From the NCBI RefSeq assembly GCF_028198165.1, contig NZ_CP116339.1, positions 1,035,001 through 1,099,000 of the forward strand: 64,000 nucleotides of DNA, in the 5' to 3' direction. Shown piece after piece: positions 18,978 through 27,408 of the stretch. A model generated the notes under the pieces. It saw only the letters and a list, made by a program, of their open reading frames with translations, did not search any database and was not told where the DNA came from. Position numbers and translations under genes: made by a program. This stretch comes from Pseudoxanthomonas sp. JBR18 (lineage in GTDB: Bacteria > Pseudomonadota > Gammaproteobacteria > Xanthomonadales > Xanthomonadaceae). Every line of letters starts with the position of its first letter. Position 1 is the stretch's first letter.

Positions 18978-19414
18978 GCCGGGCTGCGATGAGCCCGCGC
19001 CGGCGCATCGTGGTGGCGGCGGCGATCGCCTTCGCCCTGGATTTCGCGCTGGGCTTCCTCGCCGCACGCCTGTTGCCGGGCCGCCTGTTGATGCTGGAGC
19101 TGGGTGGCAACAGCTTCGTCCAACCGGCCAGCTGCGTGATCCTGGCCCTGTGCATGGCGCTGGGCGGATGGATCGCCGGGCGGCGCTTCCTGCCGGTGGC
19201 CGTGGTGCTGGTCCTGGTGCTGCAGCTGGTGGCGACCGGATTGCTGGTCCAGATCGCACACACGACGATGCCGCACAGCCCCCTAAGCTTGGTCGGTCAG
19301 ATGGTGCTGCGCAGCTACGCGCTCGGCTTCGGCCTGCAACTGCTGGCCACAGCGCTGGGCGCCCTGGCCGGCGCCGCGCTGCATCGATCGCGCCCGTTCC
19401 CGCTGCTTCGCTAG
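18974..19414 (+). CDS. Small four-helix membrane protein, unknown function
   Basis: A 146-aa hydrophobic protein with about four membrane helices (near residues 11-32, 48-67, 73-95 and 112-136) and an Arg-rich start (SPRRR). GTG 18974 overlaps the stop of the SPOR gene by 4 bp, so it is co-translated with it. No family recognised; an accessory envelope protein is possible only from context. Confidence 0.75.
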   Translation: MSRAAMSPRRRIVVAAAIAFALDFALGFLAARLLPGRLLMLELGGNSFVQPASCVILALCMALGGWIAGRRFLPVAVVLVLVLQLVATGLLVQIAHTTMPHSPLSLVGQMVLRSYALGFGLQLLATALGALAGAALHRSRPFPLLR

Positions 19415-19424
19415 GAGTTCCTGC

Positions 19425-20177
19425 ATGTCCAAGACTGTCCTGATCACCGGTGCCACGTCCGGCTTCGGTGCTGCTGCCGTGCACTTGTTCGCCAAGGCCG
19501 GTTGGAAAGTGATCGCCACCGGCCGCCGCCAGGAACGGCTGGCGCCCCTGGTCGAGGCCTTCGGCCGCGACGTCGTCCACGCCGCCGCATTCGATATCCG
19601 CGACGCGGCAGCGATGGATGCCGCCATGGCATCGCTGCCCACGGAGTTCACCGACATCGACGTCCTGGTGAACAACGCGGGCCTGGCACTGGGCACCAAG
19701 CCGGCCCAGGACGCGGACCTGTCCCAGTGGCGGCAGATGATCGAGACCAACATCACCGCCCTGGTGACGCTCACCCACCGCCTGCTGCCCGCGCTCATCG
19801 CGCGCAAGGGCGCGATCATCAACATCGCCTCGGTGGCCTCGAGCTATCCGTATACCGGCGGCAACGTTTACGGCGGCACCAAGGCGTTCGTGAAGCAGTT
19901 CTCGCTGGGCCTGCGCAGCGACCTGCACGGCACCGGCGTGCGCGTGACCAGCATCGAGCCGGGCATGGCCGAAACCGAGTTCACCCTGGTGCGCACCGGC
20001 GGCGACCAGGCCGCCTCGGACACGCTGTACGGGGGCGCCAGCCCGATGACCGCGCAGGACATCGCCGAGCAGATCTTCTACGTAGCGAACCTGCCGGCGC
20101 ACCTCAATATCAACCGATTGGAGATCATGCCGGTCAGCCAGTCCTTCGCTGGCTTCCAGGTCGCGCGCAACCCGTGA
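19425..20177 (+). CDS. ydfG: NADP-dependent 3-hydroxy acid dehydrogenase (YdfG-like SDR)
   Basis: A 250-aa SDR. It has TGATSGFG for cofactor binding at residues 8-15, NNAGLALG, the catalytic serine in NIASVASSYPY, and YGGTKAFVKQFSLGLRSDL with the Tyr/Lys pair. The C-terminal IEPGMAETEFTLVRTGGD and the NINRLEIMPVSQSFAGFQV ending match E. coli YdfG, which oxidises L-allo-threonine, L-serine and 3-hydroxy acids such as 3-hydroxypropionate. Cytoplasmic. It follows the membrane-protein gene by 10 bp. Confidence 0.92.
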   Translation: MSKTVLITGATSGFGAAAVHLFAKAGWKVIATGRRQERLAPLVEAFGRDVVHAAAFDIRDAAAMDAAMASLPTEFTDIDVLVNNAGLALGTKPAQDADLSQWRQMIETNITALVTLTHRLLPALIARKGAIINIASVASSYPYTGGNVYGGTKAFVKQFSLGLRSDLHGTGVRVTSIEPGMAETEFTLVRTGGDQAASDTLYGGASPMTAQDIAEQIFYVANLPAHLNINRLEIMPVSQSFAGFQVARNP

Positions 20178-20207
20178 CGGCCTGATCCCACGCGCGGCTC
20201 AGGCCGT
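20177..20207. terminator. Bidirectional terminator hairpin between ydfG and the acyltransferase
   Basis: Perfect 9-bp inverted repeat ACGGCCTGA / TCAGGCCGT with a 13-nt loop, overlapping the two convergent stop codons. No U-tract; inferred from position. Confidence 0.5.
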
Positions 20208-21347
20208 CTCGCGGGCCACGACCGGCGGCCTGCGCGTGCCCAGCACCCGGCCGCGCAGGCGCAGGCCCGGCCGTTCCACCGCGTAATACAGCACGGCCGC
20301 CACCAGCAGCGCGGCCCCGCCGTAGACCAGTACCTGGGCCACGCCCAGGCCGGCGATGGCATCGCCCAGGTGCAGCTGGACCTGCTTGAACACCGCCTTG
20401 TGCACCAGGTACAGGCTGTAGGAGATCCCCGCCAGCCAGCCCACGCCCGGCACCTGCCAGCGCCCAATCAGGCTGCCACGCGCAGCCCCGGCGAATACCA
20501 GCAGCGCCAGCCCAGCCGACAGCACCGGCCAGCCCAGGGCGTTGGACATCAGATCGACACGGGCCCGTGTCAGCCAGAAGGCGAGTGCCATCACGGCCAG
20601 GCCCAGCATGAGCACCCCATTCGCCTTGGCCTGCGCGCGTGCCCACAGCGCCGGCCGGAACACCTTCAACGTCGCCAGCAGCACGCCGCACAGCAGGCCA
20701 TCGAGCCTGTTCCAGGTCGGGTAGTACAGATCCTCGACGAACCAGTTGCGCTGTGGCGCGCCCGCCGCCTCGGCCGCGGTGTCGTGCAGCCAGATCCCGC
20801 TCCGCAGCGCGACGCCGCCGACCACCACGCAGGTGGCCAGGACGCTCACCTTCCACACCGCCGGCCGGCGCATCAATGCCCAGGCCAACAGCGGGAACAC
20901 CAGGTAGAAATGCTCTTCCACGCACAACGACCAGGCGTGCGAGAACGCCGAGCGGCTGTAGTCGTTGTCCAGGTTCATCACCATCAGCGCGAACTTCCAA
21001 AGCGGCTCCATCAACGGCGCCTCGCTCCAGGCCGGGACCAGCACGTACAGCGCCAGCACCACCCAGTACGCCGGCAGGATGCGGAAGGCCCGGCGCAGAT
21101 AGAAGTCGCCAAAGCGCAACGGCTCGCCCCGCGACAGCGGCGCCAGCACCTGCTGTCCGATCAGGAAGCCGCTGAGCACGAAGAACAGGTCCACCCCCAT
21201 CCAGCCGTAGTAGGACAGCCAGCGCCAGTCCGGCCCCAGTCCACCGACCACCCAGGAGTGGAAGAACATCACCCACACGATGGCGATGGCGCGCAACACA
21301 TCCAGGCCTGGAAGATGTCCCTGTGCGGGGCTCGGCGTCCGGGTCAT
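20199..21347 (-). CDS. OafA/YrhL-type membrane acyltransferase (copy A)
   Basis: A 382-aa acyltransferase-3 family protein with about ten membrane segments; such enzymes O-acetylate or acylate surface glycans, glucans or peptides. The N-terminal signature LPGLDVLRAIAIVWVMFFHS contains the family's catalytic His (FFHS), and GWMGVDLFFVLSGFLIGQQV plus RRAFRILPAYW are the conserved loop motifs. C-terminal SYSLYLVHK and YYAVERPGL are typical. The start ATG 21347 overlaps the response-regulator stop (ATGA). A close paralogue, copy B, lies upstream in the same operon. Substrate unknown. Confidence 0.9.
   Translation of the reverse strand: MTRTPSPAQGHLPGLDVLRAIAIVWVMFFHSWVVGGLGPDWRWLSYYGWMGVDLFFVLSGFLIGQQVLAPLSRGEPLRFGDFYLRRAFRILPAYWVVLALYVLVPAWSEAPLMEPLWKFALMVMNLDNDYSRSAFSHAWSLCVEEHFYLVFPLLAWALMRRPAVWKVSVLATCVVVGGVALRSGIWLHDTAAEAAGAPQRNWFVEDLYYPTWNRLDGLLCGVLLATLKVFRPALWARAQAKANGVLMLGLAVMALAFWLTRARVDLMSNALGWPVLSAGLALLVFAGAARGSLIGRWQVPGVGWLAGISYSLYLVHKAVFKQVQLHLGDAIAGLGVAQVLVYGGAALLVAAVLYYAVERPGLRLRGRVLGTRRPPVVARETA
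21051..21206. repeat. 156-bp direct repeat, copy 1 (inside acyltransferase A)
   Basis: Aligned base by base with 24219-24374, this stretch shows 5 mismatches in 156 bp, no gaps and the same orientation. It encodes the conserved FVLSGFLIGQQ...RILPAYWVVLAL part of both acyltransferases. Identity this high in one segment of more divergent paralogues suggests gene conversion. Confidence 0.9.
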
Positions 21348-22105
21348 GTCCGTCCGCCCTGCAGTCGCGCGCGCAGTCCATCCACATAGGTCCGACTGAC
21401 CCGGATCACCGCGCCTTCCTGGGTCCGCACCAGCGCATCGCGGTTGGTCAACGCACGCAACTCGGCAACCGCCTCCACGCGCACCAGGGTCGAGCGGTGC
21501 ACACGGACGAAACCTTTCGGCTCCAGCTCCGCCTGCAACTGTTGAAGGGAACGCCGCAACAGCCCGTGTCCTTGCGCGGTATGCAGTTGCACGTAATCGC
21601 CATCTGCCTGGACCCAACGCAGATCCACCAGCGCGATCCAGCGCACCACATGCCCGACACGGACGGCATAACGTTCCGGCGCTCGCGTCAGTCCGGCCTC
21701 GCCGCCGACATCCGCACGCGCCTCCGGAACCGACCTCAGCCGCCGCCGCGTCCTAGCCAGCGCATCGTCGAAACGCTCATCGTCGATGGGCTTGAGCAGA
21801 TAGTCGATGGCGTCCAGGGCGAATGCCTCAAGCGCAAACTGCGCGTGGGCGGTGAGCAGGATGACGTGTGGCCGCTGGGCCGGCGCCAGGCTACGAATCC
21901 ACTCAAGTCCGGACCGGCCGGGCAACTGGATATCGAGCAGCACCAGATCGGGGCGTTGCTGATCCAGACACACGGTCGCCGCCTCCACGTCCCCAAACTG
22001 GCCTATCAGTGTGAAATCCGGACACTGTCCAAGTCGCAGCGCGATGCCTCGCCGCGCCAAGGGTTCATCGTCCACGATCATGGCGCGAATGGGTGCCGAC
22101 ATCAT
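21344..22105 (-). CDS. LytTR-family response regulator
   Basis: A 253-aa two-component regulator. The receiver domain at about 1-120 has the acidic pocket VDDEP, phospho-acceptor D58 (LVLLDIQLPG), and LLKPID with the conserved Lys. The C-terminal LytTR DNA-binding domain spans about 150-250 (IALVDLRWVQADGDYVQLHT, FVRVHRSTLVRVEAV). Members bind paired direct repeats upstream of target promoters. It overlaps the kinase stop and the acyltransferase-A start by 4 bp each, so kinase, regulator and acyltransferase are translationally coupled. Confidence 0.93.
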   Translation of the reverse strand: MMSAPIRAMIVDDEPLARRGIALRLGQCPDFTLIGQFGDVEAATVCLDQQRPDLVLLDIQLPGRSGLEWIRSLAPAQRPHVILLTAHAQFALEAFALDAIDYLLKPIDDERFDDALARTRRRLRSVPEARADVGGEAGLTRAPERYAVRVGHVVRWIALVDLRWVQADGDYVQLHTAQGHGLLRRSLQQLQAELEPKGFVRVHRSTLVRVEAVAELRALTNRDALVRTQEGAVIRVSRTYVDGLRARLQGGRT

Positions 22106-23184
22106 GTGCCGGCGTCCTGCTCTTTGAACCCAGTGAACGGGATCGTGATCTCCACGCGGTAATCCGACATCCCGAGCCGCCGGGCCTGAAACGCGTACGC
22201 GCCCGGATACAGCTGCTTCAGGCGGCTGACGAGATTGGCCTGACCAACCGGGCCCGCGGGCGGGGCGGTCGCCATATCGGCGGCGGCGTCGACACCTTCA
22301 TTCTCCACGCGCAGGTGCAGACGCTCGCCCTCGCATGTCGCCTTGATGGACAAGCGCCCTGGCTCACGACGGCGGGCGATGCCATGACGGATGGCGTTTT
22401 CGGCGAGCGGCTGCAGCAGCAAAAAAGGCACACGCGCCGCCAATACGTCAGGGCCAATGTCCCATTGCACCTTCAAGCGCTCGCCCAGCCGCGCCTGCTC
22501 GATCGCCAGGTAGGTTTGGGTCAGGGCGATTTCCTCGGCCAGTGGCACCTCGTGCGCTGGCGCATCCAGCGTGGTGCGCAGCAAGCTGGCCAGATCGGCA
22601 ATCATCCGCAGCGCCGCCTCATGACGCCGGTCGGCCACCAGGGTCGAGATTCCATTCAACGCGTTGAACAGGAAGTGCGGCTGCAGCTGCTGACGCAGGG
22701 CGCGCAGCTCGGCCTCCCTGGCCACCAGTTCCATGTCGCGCAACCGGCTCTGTTCACGCTGCAGCGCAATGGTGTGGACGACCAGCGCGTGTAACGCACA
22801 GAAGGCGAGCAGCGCCCACCAGCAGTCATCCAGCCCACCGAACAGGGACAGCCGGGACCAGCGACGCTCCGGTTGCCAGGCCAACGCCTGCGACATCGCG
22901 ATGCCCAGCACGTTGTTGACGACCGACATGGCGTAGGTCACCACCAGGATCAGCCCGATCCAGCGCCAGGCCGACCAGTTCCGGCGCCACACGCGCCATT
23001 GCAGCGCGGCCAGGACTGGGAACCAGACCAGGCAAGCTGCCAGATAGAGCGTGCGATAGATCGCCCCACGCGGGCTGAAGGCCAGCATGCCCATGATCAG
23101 CATGCACACCACCATGGGCAGGGCCGCCACCCAGACCAACGACCAGGACGGCTGCACCCGTGCCAGCTGCCCGGTCCTGGGCAT
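22102..23184 (-). CDS. LytS/YehU-type membrane histidine kinase
   Basis: From ATG 23184 it is 360 aa. Four hydrophobic helices (within about residues 15-145) precede a His_kinase (PF06580) domain with the phospho-acceptor motif LQPHFLFNALNGIS (H170) and a HATPase domain (PLAENAIRHGI for the N-box, then a GQANLVSRLKQLY segment). This is the LytS class that pairs with LytTR regulators. An in-frame TTG at 23301 would add 39 residues and create a 4-bp TTGA overlap with copy B, matching the other junctions here; but it lacks a ribosome site and the extension looks uncharacteristic, so ATG 23184 was preferred. Confidence 0.9.
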   Translation of the reverse strand: MPRTGQLARVQPSWSLVWVAALPMVVCMLIMGMLAFSPRGAIYRTLYLAACLVWFPVLAALQWRVWRRNWSAWRWIGLILVVTYAMSVVNNVLGIAMSQALAWQPERRWSRLSLFGGLDDCWWALLAFCALHALVVHTIALQREQSRLRDMELVAREAELRALRQQLQPHFLFNALNGISTLVADRRHEAALRMIADLASLLRTTLDAPAHEVPLAEEIALTQTYLAIEQARLGERLKVQWDIGPDVLAARVPFLLLQPLAENAIRHGIARRREPGRLSIKATCEGERLHLRVENEGVDAAADMATAPPAGPVGQANLVSRLKQLYPGAYAFQARRLGMSDYRVEITIPFTGFKEQDAGT

Positions 23185-23297
23185 CCTCGACAGGAGAGCG
23201 AGAGAACGATCTGGCAAAGGGGCGCTCACGACAGAAGATGCTGCACATTGGAGCCCAGGTGCGCCGCACACGCCAGCGATCGGGCGCGATGTTGCGC

Positions 23298-24488
23298 TCA
23301 ATCGTGCATCGTGCGCGACAAACCGGGGCGACCGGGGGTCGCCGGCTCGCGCGCATTCTGGAAGCCCGGCCTGGGGGACACGTCCTGTGGGTCACGTCGC
23401 CGCGCCAGCCAGCGCGCGCGCAGCCGCAAGCCCGGGCGTTCGACGGTGTAGTACAGCAGCGCACCGCCAGCGAGGGAGGCACTGGCATACGCGACGAAAC
23501 TCAGCACGCCGTGGCCGTCGACCCAGGGGCCCAGATGCCGATGCACCAGGCCGGCCACGGCGGTGTGGGTGAGATACAGGCTGTAGGACACGCGCGCCAA
23601 CCAGCCCATCCCGGGTACCGGGCGCGCACCGATCCAGCTGTGCGGCGAGGCGCCGGCGAAGACCAGCAAGGCCATCCCCGCAGACAGCAGCGGCCAGCCG
23701 ATCGTGTTGCCGACCGGACTCAGGCGCGACCAGAACGACCACAGCGCCAACCCCACGCCCAGCGACCCGAGCAGCAACGCGGCATTAGCGTGCACCTGCA
23801 GCGATGCCCAGCGCACCGGGCGATACACACGCAAGGCGGCCAGCATCACGCCCGACAACAGGCCGTCGAGTCGATTCCAGGTCGGGTAGTACAGGTCGCG
23901 GCCGAACCAGTCCGCCGCCGTGCCGCCCCTGGCCACCTGCAGCTGCGCGTCGTGGACCCAGATCACGCCACGTAGTACGACGCCGGCGGCCACCACCACC
24001 GCGCATGCCCAACCGAATCCACGCCAGCTCAGCCGCCCGCTGCAAGCCCAGGCCAGCAGCGGGAACACCAGATAGAAGTGTTCTTCCACGCACAGCGACC
24101 ACACCTGCGCGAACACATCCTGCCCTGGGGCATAACGCAGGTTGTAGACGAACAGCGCGTAGTGCCACCACGGCGCCATCTGCTCTCGCTCGCGAAAGCC
24201 GGGCCAGGCCAGGTAGAGCGCCAGCACCACCCAGTACGCCGGCAGGATGCGGAAGGCCCGGCGCAGGTAGAAGTCGCCAAAGCGCAATGGCTCGCCCCGC
24301 GACAGCGGCGCCAGCACCTGCTGTCCGATCAGGAATCCACTGAGCACGAAGAACAGGTCCACGCCCATCCAGCCATGCCGCGCGAACGCATCCCCGACCG
24401 GCCCCAGTCCGCCAACCAGGTAGCTGTGGAACAGCATCACCCAGACGATGGCCAGGGCACGCAGCAGGTCCAGTCCGGGCAATCGCAC
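23298..24488 (-). CDS. OafA/YrhL-type membrane acyltransferase (copy B)
   Basis: A 396-aa paralogue of the acyltransferase at the other end of the operon, with the same motifs: LPGLDLLRALAIVWVMLFHS, GWMGVDLFFVLSGFLIGQQV, SLCVEEHFYLVFPLLAWA, YYPTWNRLDGLLSGVML, SYSLYLTHTAV and YYTVERPGL. About ten membrane helices. The GTG start at 24488 has AAGGA six bases upstream (24495-24499); an extension to 24575 is less likely. It differs from copy A mainly in the periplasmic loops and the longer, Arg/Pro-rich C-terminal tail. It is probably the first gene of the operon. Confidence 0.9.
   Translation of the reverse strand: MRLPGLDLLRALAIVWVMLFHSYLVGGLGPVGDAFARHGWMGVDLFFVLSGFLIGQQVLAPLSRGEPLRFGDFYLRRAFRILPAYWVVLALYLAWPGFREREQMAPWWHYALFVYNLRYAPGQDVFAQVWSLCVEEHFYLVFPLLAWACSGRLSWRGFGWACAVVVAAGVVLRGVIWVHDAQLQVARGGTAADWFGRDLYYPTWNRLDGLLSGVMLAALRVYRPVRWASLQVHANAALLLGSLGVGLALWSFWSRLSPVGNTIGWPLLSAGMALLVFAGASPHSWIGARPVPGMGWLARVSYSLYLTHTAVAGLVHRHLGPWVDGHGVLSFVAYASASLAGGALLYYTVERPGLRLRARWLARRRDPQDVSPRPGFQNAREPATPGRPGLSRTMHD
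24219..24374. repeat. 156-bp direct repeat, copy 2 (inside acyltransferase B)
   Basis: Matches 21051-21206 with 5 mismatches and no gaps, same orientation. Recombination between the two would delete about 3.2 kb, removing the kinase and regulator and fusing the acyltransferases. Confidence 0.9.
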
Positions 24489-24732
24489 GACGCATCCTTG
24501 CGGGCGGGAATGCCCGATTAGAAACCATGCGCCGCACGCATGCCATCTCCCAGCGCGCGGTGGCGCAACCCGCATTGACCGGCGGGACGCGGATCATGCA
24601 CATCACGGGGCGGATCTTTCCGCCACCGGCGGTCCGCACCAGCGGCCGCAGGCCCCGTCCTGTCTCGGTGGCCTGGCAGTTCGCTCGTCGCCCACTCCGC
24701 CGCAACACAAACGGCGCGGGACAAGGCCGGCT

Positions 24733-26220
24733 TCAGGCGTCGTGCGCGGGCACGGCCAGACGCGCGATCTGCGCGGCGTCCTGCAGTTGGGCGACATTCC
24801 AGCAGGCCCCCATCAGCTGGCGCACCTGGGCATCGGGCAGGATGTCCTTGGCCAGGTCGGCAAACTTGGCCTCAAGCTGCGCATCGCTCATCGGCACTTC
24901 CAGGCTGCCGACCGCGTGGGTGATGAACTTGTGCAAGGTGCGGCCGTCGGCCAACGTCATGGTCATGTCCACCTGCTCCGGCTTGATCGCCGGGTCGACG
25001 GTCGCGGTGACCTTGTCGCGAAGCGCGACCACCACCGGGTCGTGCACGGCCTGATCGCTGAACTGGCGTTCCCCGGCCGCGCCCTGCACCAGCGCGATCG
25101 CCACCGCGTGGTAGATGCTGAACTTCCCTTCCAGGCCGGTCTGCGGCGCCTTCTTGCCAGTGAGTTCCAGCACCAGCGGATGCACCTTCAAGGCGACGCT
25201 GGCGATCTGCGCGGGCTGAAGGTGGTACTGGTTGCGCAGCTTTATCGCCGCATCCAAGGCCGGATGGATGACGATCCCGCAGGCGAAGGGCTTGTAGGTG
25301 TTGAGCGCCGCCTCGTAGTGCTCGCCCAGGCCATCGGTGATCTGACCATAATCCTGCTTGGTGCTGAGGACGTTGGCCCAGCCACGCTTGGCTTCGATCA
25401 TGGCGTCGGAACTGGTGAAGTCGCGCGCGGCCAGCAAGGCGGCGAACAGGCCATTGGCCGCGGCCCGGCCCGGATTGAAACTCTTGTTCATCGAACCGAA
25501 CGACTCGCGCAGTCCGACCGGCTGGGAGGCGGCCAGCCCGAGCGCCCAGACCATCTGCTGCTCGCTCAGGCCCAGCACCTTGCCGGTGGCGGCGGCCGAG
25601 CCGAATACGCCGGCAGTGCCGGTGATGTGCCAGCCGATGTCGTAATGGTTGGGATAGACCGCGTTGCCGATGCGACATTCGGTCTCCACGCCCAGCACGA
25701 CCGCGTTGAGGAAGTCACGGCCCGAGACCGGGTGGTATTCGGACAGCGCCAGCAGGGCCGACACCACGGGACCGGCGGGGTGGATGATGGTCTTCAGGTG
25801 GGTGTCGTCGAAGTCGAACACGTGGCTGGCGACGCCGTTGACGAAGGCCGCGTTCATGATGTCGAAGCGCTCGCTGCGGCCCAGCAAGTGCGCCTGCGAC
25901 GGCGCCGCGAACGGCGCCAGCGCCGCCACCGCGCGATCGACGGTCTCGTGATGCGATCCGCCGACCGCCACGCCGACCCAGTTGAACAGCGTCCGGGTTC
26001 CTTCCTTGCGAACCTGCTCCGGAAGGTCCTCGTACTGCGCACCCACGAGGTAGCGCGCCAGGGTCCGGGTCACGCCCTGTCCGGCCCGCACGGTGTCGGC
26101 GTCGGGCGCGGGCGCAGCCTGGCGGTCATTGCCCCCACTTGTCGCGAAGACCGGCACGGCAGCGGTCAACGGTGCAAGGGCGCCCGCCTTCAGCAGCATT
26201 CGACGATTGATGTTATTCAT
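24733..26220 (-). CDS. MmgE/PrpD family protein with Tat-type signal peptide
   Basis: A 495-aa member of the MmgE/PrpD family (2-methylcitrate dehydratase, cis-aconitate decarboxylase, iminodisuccinate epimerase). Family segments are visible: FDFDDTHLKTIIHPAGPVVSAL, GVETECRIG, HITGTAGVFGSAAATGKVLG and SFNPGRAAANGL. Unusually, the N-terminus reads NINRRMLLKAGALAPLTAAV, a twin-arginine signal with cleavage near residue 30, whereas characterised members are cytoplasmic. The family part begins near residue 45, so the leader is an addition to a full-length enzyme. ATG 26220 puts the signal at the N-terminus. A divergent LysR gene is 98 bp away. Substrate unknown. Confidence 0.87.
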   Translation of the reverse strand: MNNINRRMLLKAGALAPLTAAVPVFATSGGNDRQAAPAPDADTVRAGQGVTRTLARYLVGAQYEDLPEQVRKEGTRTLFNWVGVAVGGSHHETVDRAVAALAPFAAPSQAHLLGRSERFDIMNAAFVNGVASHVFDFDDTHLKTIIHPAGPVVSALLALSEYHPVSGRDFLNAVVLGVETECRIGNAVYPNHYDIGWHITGTAGVFGSAAATGKVLGLSEQQMVWALGLAASQPVGLRESFGSMNKSFNPGRAAANGLFAALLAARDFTSSDAMIEAKRGWANVLSTKQDYGQITDGLGEHYEAALNTYKPFACGIVIHPALDAAIKLRNQYHLQPAQIASVALKVHPLVLELTGKKAPQTGLEGKFSIYHAVAIALVQGAAGERQFSDQAVHDPVVVALRDKVTATVDPAIKPEQVDMTMTLADGRTLHKFITHAVGSLEVPMSDAQLEAKFADLAKDILPDAQVRQLMGACWNVAQLQDAAQIARLAVPAHDA

Positions 26221-26318
26221 GCATGATCCTCCGGCATCAACGATGGCAAAACCTGCGAAATGCCATGCTGACGGATCCATTCCGCGTTTAGAACTGCAAA
26301 AATCTGAGGGCCTTATGC

Positions 26319-27233
26319 ATGGCGAGCATAAATACAGACCTGAGCGACCTTCGTGCCTTTGTCGCCGTCGCTGAGCGCGGCAACTTCAGCGCCGCGGCAT
26401 TGGAGATCCATCTTTCCCAGCCGGCGCTGTCCAGACGTATCGCCAAGCTGGAAGGCGCCCTGGGCGTTCGTCTGCTCGAACGCACGACGCGTCGTGTCGA
26501 CCTGACCGCGTTCGGGCGCAACTTCGCGCGCAGGGCGCGCGAGCTGATCAACGAATTCGATGCCTCGCTCCTGGGCGCCAGTGAACTGTCCGCGCGCGTC
26601 GCAGGCGAGGTCACCGTGGCGTGCGTGCCGTCAGCCGTCACCCATTTCCTGCCCGAGGTACTGCGCGACTTCCATGCGCGATTTCCCAGGATCCTGATCC
26701 GCGTAGTCGATCAAGGCGCCAGCGACGGGCTGTCCAGCGTGATCCGCCGGGAGGCCGATTTCGGCCTGAACTACATCGGCGCGCAGGAGCCAGAGGTGGA
26801 ATTCCGACCGGTGCTGACCGAACCGTTCGTGGTGGCCTGTCACCACGCGCATCCGCTGGCCAGCCGCTCCGAGTTGCGCTGGGCCGACCTGGCCGGCCAC
26901 GACTACATCAGCGTGGCGCGAGCCAGTGGCAATCGCTTCGTTCTCGATCTGGCCCTGGCCGGCGCTCCTGAGCTGCCCCGCCCTTTCTGCGAAGTCCGCC
27001 ACATCATGAGCGTGGTCAGCCTGGTCGAGGCCGGGGTCGGCATCGCCGTGGTGCCACGTCTGGCACTCCCGCGCCAAGGCCACCCACTGCTCACCGCCGT
27101 GACGCTGGTGGATCCGGCAGTGACGCGCACGATCGGCCTGGTCAGCCGGCGTGGTCAGCTCCTGTCCACGGCAGCGCACCAGTTCTACAACGCGATCCTC
27201 GCGCGCGGCGAGGACGCCTCCCTGACAGGGTGA
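26319..27233 (+). CDS. LysR-family regulator beside the MmgE/PrpD gene
   Basis: A 304-aa LysR-type regulator. The N-terminal winged HTH is clear (DLRAFVAVAERGNFSAAALE, LSQPALSRRIAKLEGALGVR) and the substrate-binding domain runs from about residue 92 (VTVACVPSAVTHFLPEVL) with the usual EAGVGIAVVP segment. Divergent from the MmgE/PrpD gene across 98 bp, the standard LysR arrangement, so that gene is its likely target and the enzyme's substrate its likely inducer (inference). Confidence 0.92.
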   Translation: MASINTDLSDLRAFVAVAERGNFSAAALEIHLSQPALSRRIAKLEGALGVRLLERTTRRVDLTAFGRNFARRARELINEFDASLLGASELSARVAGEVTVACVPSAVTHFLPEVLRDFHARFPRILIRVVDQGASDGLSSVIRREADFGLNYIGAQEPEVEFRPVLTEPFVVACHHAHPLASRSELRWADLAGHDYISVARASGNRFVLDLALAGAPELPRPFCEVRHIMSVVSLVEAGVGIAVVPRLALPRQGHPLLTAVTLVDPAVTRTIGLVSRRGQLLSTAAHQFYNAILARGEDASLTG

Positions 27234-27408
27234 CGGTCCCACCGTCGCGACTTGTCGTTCATGCAGGCGAGCCGGTTGGGTCGGCTTCCAGCGCGCATCG
27301 GACAGCGCGGACGAGCGCTTGGCAGCCGCCACGCCCTGCGCGTGATCGCCATGGGCCTCAGATCGAGTCGAATGCGCAAACCTGGACCAGGCGCTTGTCC
27401 GCCAGGCG

